Below are positions 6,171-9,865 of a stretch of 9,865 nt of DNA, one piece after another. Position 1 is the stretch's first letter; each line of letters starts with the position of its first letter. Origin of the DNA: Dehalococcoidales bacterium (lineage in GTDB: Bacteria; Chloroflexota; Dehalococcoidia; Dehalococcoidales; RBG-16-60-22); NCBI GenBank assembly GCA_030639445.1, contig DAOWCR010000033.1, positions 1 through 9,865 on the forward strand. Direction: 5' to 3'. The notes beneath the pieces were generated by a model. It made no database searches. It saw only the letters and a program-made list of their open reading frames with translations, and was not told the DNA's origin. Position numbers and translations under genes: made by a program.

Positions 6171-7474
6171 AGCATTCCTGGTTAATCCAGAAAGGACGGA
6201 TAATCGACCCCGGCCAGGGGATAGATGCAATCGGCAGTCTGCTTATCCGCGAAGGTGAAATCGCCGGATGGGGAGAAATTCCGCCCCAGGCGGACTATAA
6301 TGTCCTTCCCGCCGAAGGGCTGGTTGTCTGCCCCGGCTTTATTGATTTCCACTGCCATCTCCGGCAGCCCGGCTTTGAGGAGAAAGAGACCATCGCCACC
6401 GGCACGCAGGCGGCCGCCAGAGGCGGTTTTACCACCGTCTGTTGTATGCCCAACACCAGCCCACCCCTGGATAACTCCAGAATTATAGATTATGTAAAAT
6501 CTCTGGCGGCCAGGGAGGGCGTGGTCCGGGTGCTGCCGATTGGCTGTATCACCAGTGGTAGAAAGGGAGAGGCGCTGGCCCCGATGGCCGAGCTGGCGAC
6601 CGCCGGGGTGGTCGCCTACAGCGACGATGGCAGTCCGGTGAGGAATCCCCACCTGATGCACCAGGCGCTGGACCACAGCCGCGTCCTGGGTCTGCCGGTG
6701 ATTGACCACTGCGAGGACACCACCTTGAGTGAAGGCGGCCAGGTCAATGAAGGCGTCGTCTCGCTGGAACTGGGACTGCGCGGTATACCCGCCGCCGCCG
6801 AGGAAACCATGGTCCACCGCAACCTGGCGCTGGCCAGGCAGCTGGCGGGATGTCACCTGCACATCGCCCACGTCAGCACCGAGGGCTCGGTTGAGCTTAT
6901 CCGCCGCGCCAAGGCGCAGGGCATCACGGTTACCGCCGAGGTCACGCCGCATCATCTGACCCTGACCGAGGCCGCCGCCCTGGGCCACAATACCAGCGCC
7001 AAGGTAAGTCCACCTTTGAGAACAAAACGGGACAACCAGGCCTTACTTCAAGGACTCGAGGAAAACGTGATTGATATTATCGCTACCGACCATGCCCCCC
7101 ACGCCACCACGGACAAGGACTGCTCAATGACCCTGGCCGCCTCCGGCATCAGCGTCTTTGAAACCGCCCTGGGCAGCCTGATGGGCCTGGTGCACGACGG
7201 GCAGCTGCCCTTAAATACCCTCATCGCCAGGCTTACCGTGGCGCCGGCCAGGCTGATTAATGACCAAACACGGGGCACGCTGAAAATCGGCGCCCCGGCG
7301 GATATCACCATCTTTGACCCGGCTAAAGAGTGGGTGGTGGACACCGCAAATTTTGTCTCCAGGGGCAAGAATACCCCGCTGGCGGGCGCCACGCTCAAAG
7401 GCAGGGTAATGGCCACTATTTACCATGGGAACCTGGTCTATAAAGACGACTCACTCAAGATAAATGAGTTTTAG
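6167..7474 (+). CDS. pyrC: Dihydroorotase, class I
   Basis: Dihydroorotase closes carbamoyl aspartate to dihydroorotate, the next step after PyrB. The 435-residue protein is a cytosolic amidohydrolase of class I length. Visible metal and catalytic residues are His62 and His64 (DFHCHLRQPG), Asp154 (YSDDGS), His181 (VIDHCED), His235 (HIAHVST) and Asp308 (ATDHAPH). PNTSPPLD (95-102) is the usual substrate loop, and GTLKIGAPADITIFDP (370-385) is the C-terminal beta-sandwich signature of the superfamily. All metal ligands are present, so it should be active. Its ATG overlaps the pyrB stop as ATGA (6167-6170). There is no good Shine-Dalgarno next to it (GGAG is about 18 nt upstream), which points to translational coupling to pyrB. 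Some class I dihydroorotases associate with the ATCase catalytic chain; that is possible here but unproven. Confidence 0.95.
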   Translation: MKHSWLIQKGRIIDPGQGIDAIGSLLIREGEIAGWGEIPPQADYNVLPAEGLVVCPGFIDFHCHLRQPGFEEKETIATGTQAAARGGFTTVCCMPNTSPPLDNSRIIDYVKSLAAREGVVRVLPIGCITSGRKGEALAPMAELATAGVVAYSDDGSPVRNPHLMHQALDHSRVLGLPVIDHCEDTTLSEGGQVNEGVVSLELGLRGIPAAAEETMVHRNLALARQLAGCHLHIAHVSTEGSVELIRRAKAQGITVTAEVTPHHLTLTEAAALGHNTSAKVSPPLRTKRDNQALLQGLEENVIDIIATDHAPHATTDKDCSMTLAASGISVFETALGSLMGLVHDGQLPLNTLIARLTVAPARLINDQTRGTLKIGAPADITIFDPAKEWVVDTANFVSRGKNTPLAGATLKGRVMATIYHGNLVYKDDSLKINEF

Positions 7475-7540
7475 GGAGAATATACCACTAAATATGATAA
7501 CTGGGAGTCCGGGAGGAGCAGGGTCAAATGTGACAGGGGG

Positions 7541-7725
7541 TGTTTAAGAGGGGCGCAGCCCCTCTTCTCAGAACCTCCCCCTCCCCTTTGAAGGAGAGAG
7601 AAACTGAAGGAGAGTTTAAGAGAGGCAAAGCCTTTCTTATAAAACCCTTCCTCCTTCCCCTTATCAAGGGGAAGGAGGACAAAGGGGGATGGGGTTACCA
7701 AACAAAGCCTAAAGGGGGTGAGGTA
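7541..7725. repeat. Palindromic repeat cluster 1, between pyrC and carA
   Basis: Five modules are visible. H1 is AAGAGGGGC-GCA-GCCCCTCTT (7546-7566), a perfect 9-bp stem. A worn A-core, CTCCCCTT-TG-AAGGAGAG, has one mismatch (7581-7598). H2 is AAGAGAGGC-AAA-GCCTTTCTT (7618-7638). A B-core has a 14-bp stem around an ATC loop (7649-7679), with tail GGGGGATGGGG (7684-7694). An A-type tail, AAGGGGGTGAGGTA (7712-7725), ends the cluster. H1 and H2 are each preceded by GTTTAA. The modules recur in cluster 2 in another order. No hairpin is followed by a T-run, so terminator function is doubtful. The bases between pyrC and the cluster (7475-7540) show nothing I can assign. Confidence 0.8.
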
Positions 7726-7729
7726 AATA
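7714..7729 (+). promoter_or_regulatory. Repeat-derived ribosome binding site and ATA start of carA
   Basis: GGGGGTGA (7714-7721) matches the GGAGGTGA anti-SD complement at 7 of 8 positions and comes from the tail of repeat cluster 1. Eight bases after GGGGG lies ATA (7727-7729), directly after an in-frame TAA (7724-7726). No ATG, GTG or TTG occurs in frame until 7814. CTG codons at 7745 and 7751 lack a nearby Shine-Dalgarno. Confidence 0.45.
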
Positions 7730-8821
7730 ACCAAAAAGACGATACTGGCTCTGGCTGACGGCTCGGTCTATGAAGGCCACTCCTTTGGCGCGGAGGTTGA
7801 CGCCTACGGCGAGGTGGTCTTCAACACCAGTATGGTTGGCTACCAGGAAATGCTGACCGACCCCTCCTACGCCGGTCAGCTGGTGGTGCCCACCTACCCC
7901 CTCATTGGCAACTACGGCACCAACGAGCAGGACTTCGAGTCGGCCCGGATTCAGGTCCGGGGCTTTGTCGTCCGGGAGGAGTGCCGCCAGCCCAGCCACT
8001 ACCTCAGCGCCAAAACCCTCCACGAATATTTAGCCGAAAGCAACGTCCCCGGCATTTACGGCGTGGACACGCGGGCGATTACCCGCAAGCTCCGCTCCGC
8101 CGGGGTGATGATGGGCTACCTCACCAGCCAGAAAACTCCGGAGCAGGCTTTAGCCGAGCTGAAGAAGCTGCCCGATTACGACACAATTGACTTCGTCCGG
8201 CAGGTCACCACCGAGAAAACCTACCCGTGGGCACCGGGACCGGATGACTCAAAATCCTCGCCCCACATCGTTGTCCTGGACTGCGGCCTGAAATACTCCA
8301 TTTTACGTATCCTGCGCCGCCTGGGCTGCCGGGTCACCGCCGTTCCCGGCACCACCTCCGCCGGAAATATCCTGGACTTAAAGCCGGACGGCCTTCTCTT
8401 CTCGCCCGGGCCGGGCGACCCGGAACGGCTGGACTACATTGTGGACACGGTGAAACAGCTCATTGCTAAAAGGCCGGTGATGGGTATCTGCCTGGGGAAC
8501 CAGCTCATTGCCCGCGCCTTCGGCGCTAAAACTTTCAAGCTCAAGTTCGGCCACCGCGGCGGCAACCACCCCGTCCGCGACCTTGAGACGGGGAGAATCC
8601 ACATCACCGCCCAGAACCACGGCTACGCCGTTGACCCGGACACTTTGCCAGACGGGCTGGCAGTCACCCGGATAAACCTGAACGACGGCACGGTGGAGGG
8701 CCTGCGCCACCGGGAGCTGCCCGTCTTCTCCAGCCAGTACCACTCTGAGGCCTCCCCCGGCCCCCTGGACAATACCTATCTCTTTGAGAATTTTCTGGAG
8801 ATGGTAAGGGGAGAAAAATAA
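7727..8821 (+). CDS. carA: Carbamoyl-phosphate synthetase small (glutaminase) subunit
   Basis: CarA releases ammonia from glutamine and channels it to CarB to make carbamoyl phosphate for PyrB. Counting from ATA 7727 the protein has 364 residues. The N-terminal domain runs from KKTILALADGSVYEG through GEVVFNTSMVGYQE; the class I glutaminase domain has FSPGPGDP (225-232), nucleophile Cys255 in GICLGN, TAQNHGYAVD (294-303), and His339 and Glu341 in YHSEASPGP. The motif is GICLGN rather than the usual GICLGH. The conserved N-terminus is open and intact upstream of the first ordinary start (GTG 7814), so translation must begin earlier; ATA 7727 with a repeat-derived Shine-Dalgarno fits best, CTG 7745 is second. 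A caller using only ATG/GTG/TTG would begin at 7814 and lose 29 residues. carB does not follow; a repeat cluster and a nuclease-like gene do. Confidence 0.92.
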   Translation: MTKKTILALADGSVYEGHSFGAEVDAYGEVVFNTSMVGYQEMLTDPSYAGQLVVPTYPLIGNYGTNEQDFESARIQVRGFVVREECRQPSHYLSAKTLHEYLAESNVPGIYGVDTRAITRKLRSAGVMMGYLTSQKTPEQALAELKKLPDYDTIDFVRQVTTEKTYPWAPGPDDSKSSPHIVVLDCGLKYSILRILRRLGCRVTAVPGTTSAGNILDLKPDGLLFSPGPGDPERLDYIVDTVKQLIAKRPVMGICLGNQLIARAFGAKTFKLKFGHRGGNHPVRDLETGRIHITAQNHGYAVDPDTLPDGLAVTRINLNDGTVEGLRHRELPVFSSQYHSEASPGPLDNTYLFENFLEMVRGEK

Positions 8822-8893
8822 ATATGAGGATTTTTAGAGAGACGAAGATTTTAAATCTAAGGGGATACCTGAAAGAGCTACGCCCTTCTTTAT

Positions 8894-9088
8894 GGATGAC
8901 CCCATCCCCTGTGTCCCCTTCCCCTTATCAAGGGGAAGGGGAAGAATTAAAAAAGAGGGGCGGCGCCCCTCTTGGACACCCCGCTCTGGGGGCAGGGAGG
9001 TTAAAAGAGGGTTTAAGGGAGGCTTCGCCTCCCTGCCATATCCCTCCCCCTCTCCTTTGAAGGAGAGGGGGACTAAGGGGGTGAGGTA
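8894..9088. repeat. Palindromic repeat cluster 2, downstream of carA
   Basis: The modules of cluster 1 recur in a new order. A B-type tail now lies on the left (GACCCCATCCCC, 8898-8909), followed by a B-core with a 13-bp stem and ATC loop (8914-8942). H3 is AAGAGGGGC-GGC-GCCCCTCTT (8953-8973), with the same stem as H1. H4 is AGGGAGGC-TTC-GCCTCCCT (9016-9034). An A-core with a perfect 13-bp stem around TG (9045-9072) ends in tail AAGGGGGTGAGGTA (9075-9088), identical over 14 bases to the end of cluster 1. The bases before it (8822-8893) hold only a 13-nt palindrome, AGATTTTAAATCT (8846-8858), and no gene. Confidence 0.8.
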
Positions 9089-9120
9089 GAGATAGAGATG
9101 ATTAGAAAAGGAGAAAAAGA

Positions 9121-9865
9121 ATGGCTAAGATATTGCTCATTGATGGGGAAAACATAAAGGAATTAAATAAACTGCGGTTTGCCGAAGAGAGTAAATTGCA
9201 AGATTATTTGGAGAAATACCCTTCTCTAATCCCCTTAGGGGAAATAGTGGAAGAAGCTCCTGACCTTTTATGCATTGGCAGAGAAGTCACTGTCCCTTCA
9301 GGTGCTGCTATAGATTTACTGTTTATAGATAAAGATGGCCTTTTGACAATAGTAGAAACAAAACTTGTCAAAAATCCTGAAATACGCCGCACTGTCATTG
9401 GGCAAATCATAGAATATGCATCTTATCTATCGCAGTGGAACGCAGACGATATTTATAGGATAGCTAATGAATATCTGAAGTCAAATCTAGATGAAGATAT
9501 ACAAAAAATTAGAAAAGGCGAAGCTGTGGCTGAGGATTTCAGGTCTAAAATTGAGCAGAATCTGAAAAATGGGAAAATACGCCTCATTATAGCTGTGGAT
9601 GAACTAGTCGAACCGCTACGGGCGACCGTCATCTTTCTCAACTCTTATAGCAATTTTGAAATTTTGCTCCTTGAGGTAAGCAGCTTTGAGGAAAGTAAAG
9701 AAAGGAAAGTGCTAATTCCCTCAATCTTTGGGTATGTTACCAAAACACACCCTCCTAAAAGACAATGGGATCTGCAGAGTTTTCTTGATGATACCAGAAA
9801 AAAGTGTAAGCCAGAGGTAGTAGACGTTATCACTAAGCTTTGCGATTTCACGAGCAATAATGCCA
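9121..9865 (+). CDS. PD-(D/E)XK nuclease-like protein (3' end outside window)
   Basis: The frame is open from ATG 9121 to the window edge, giving at least 248 residues. I do not recognise a named gene. The N-terminal part fits a PD-(D/E)XK nuclease core of the DUF91/NucS-like kind: a helix with Glu22/Glu23 (FAEESKLQDYL), Asp65 in AIDLLFID, then Glu79-Thr-Lys81 in IVETKL, and Gln95 with Tyr99 in GQIIEYASYL. Residues 150-190 (KIRLIIAVDEL, ATVIFLN, FEILLLEV) look like a following alpha/beta domain. No signal or membrane segment is seen. AGGAG sits 7 nt before the ATG. Codon use differs from its neighbours: I count 12 ATA isoleucine codons here against two in carA. The likely class is a DNA nuclease; restriction, defence or a mobile-element role is inference from family and context only. 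Confidence 0.75.
   Translation, partial: MAKILLIDGENIKELNKLRFAEESKLQDYLEKYPSLIPLGEIVEEAPDLLCIGREVTVPSGAAIDLLFIDKDGLLTIVETKLVKNPEIRRTVIGQIIEYASYLSQWNADDIYRIANEYLKSNLDEDIQKIRKGEAVAEDFRSKIEQNLKNGKIRLIIAVDELVEPLRATVIFLNSYSNFEILLLEVSSFEESKERKVLIPSIFGYVTKTHPPKRQWDLQSFLDDTRKKCKPEVVDVITKLCDFTSNNA

Noticed and set aside
6182..6988. Open frame antisense to pyrC
   Set aside because: Gly/Gln/His-rich translation opposite conserved dihydroorotase; no motif.
7494..7547. A possible 17-codon peptide between pyrC and carA
   Set aside because: No Shine-Dalgarno at proper spacing and no sign of conservation.
7540..7758. Small open frame in repeat cluster 1 (contains PSPLKERETEG)
   Set aside because: It is translated palindromic repeat; the PSPLKER peptide recurs from cluster 2 for the same reason. 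It also runs into the carA start.
7814..7816. GTG as the carA start
   Set aside because: It would remove 29 conserved N-terminal CarA residues and lies inside the GEVVFNTSM block.
7541..9088. CRISPR-like array
   Set aside because: The repeats are varied palindromic modules without regular spacing or unique equal-length spacers, and no cas gene is present.
8824..9089. Small open frames after carA and in repeat cluster 2
   Set aside because: Their translations are repeat-derived (PSPLKERGTKG), with no conserved protein pattern.
9098..9100. ATG upstream of the nuclease-like gene
   Set aside because: It is out of frame with the long conserved reading frame, and ATG 9121 has AGGAG at good spacing.

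Overview
The window looks like part of a chromosome from a moderately GC-rich bacterium. A Dehalococcoidia-type Chloroflexota is my best guess. It rests on the gene set, a short (647-residue) GyrB, a PyrR-controlled pyr operon and G/C-rich palindromic repeats, but it is inference and no marker here proves it.

Layout. The left edge holds the 3' end of folE (plus strand). It converges on a minus-strand pair, gyrB followed by an amidase-signature hydrolase. A 370-bp divergent region (3778-4147) then separates gyrB from the pyrimidine operon pyrR-pyrB-pyrC-carA on the plus strand. The divergent region is dense with signals. It has an extended -10 promoter in each direction, a strong intrinsic terminator inside the predicted gyrB leader, a 9-bp inverted repeat spanning the pyr -35, and a PyrR attenuator. 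In that attenuator a textbook PyrR-binding hairpin competes with an antiterminator, and the antiterminator competes with a terminator whose 3' arm is the pyrR Shine-Dalgarno sequence.

The pyr genes encode the regulator (PyrR), aspartate carbamoyltransferase (PyrB), dihydroorotase (PyrC) and the glutaminase subunit of carbamoyl-phosphate synthetase (CarA), so the operon covers the early steps of UMP synthesis. pyrR, pyrB and pyrC are packed with a 1-nt gap and a 4-nt overlap. PyrB is unusual: its catalytic domain is fused to a PyrI-like zinc module and then to an Ada-like metal-binding fold in which all three expected cysteines are serine.

Two clusters of palindromic repeats (about 7541-7725 and 8894-9088) bracket carA. 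The first runs right up to carA. No ATG, GTG or TTG is available where the conserved CarA N-terminus must begin; an ATA lies at the correct distance from a Shine-Dalgarno-like sequence supplied by the repeat. After the second cluster, where carB would be expected, comes an AT-richer gene for a PD-(D/E)XK nuclease-like protein that runs off the right edge. This end looks like a recombination or insertion spot.
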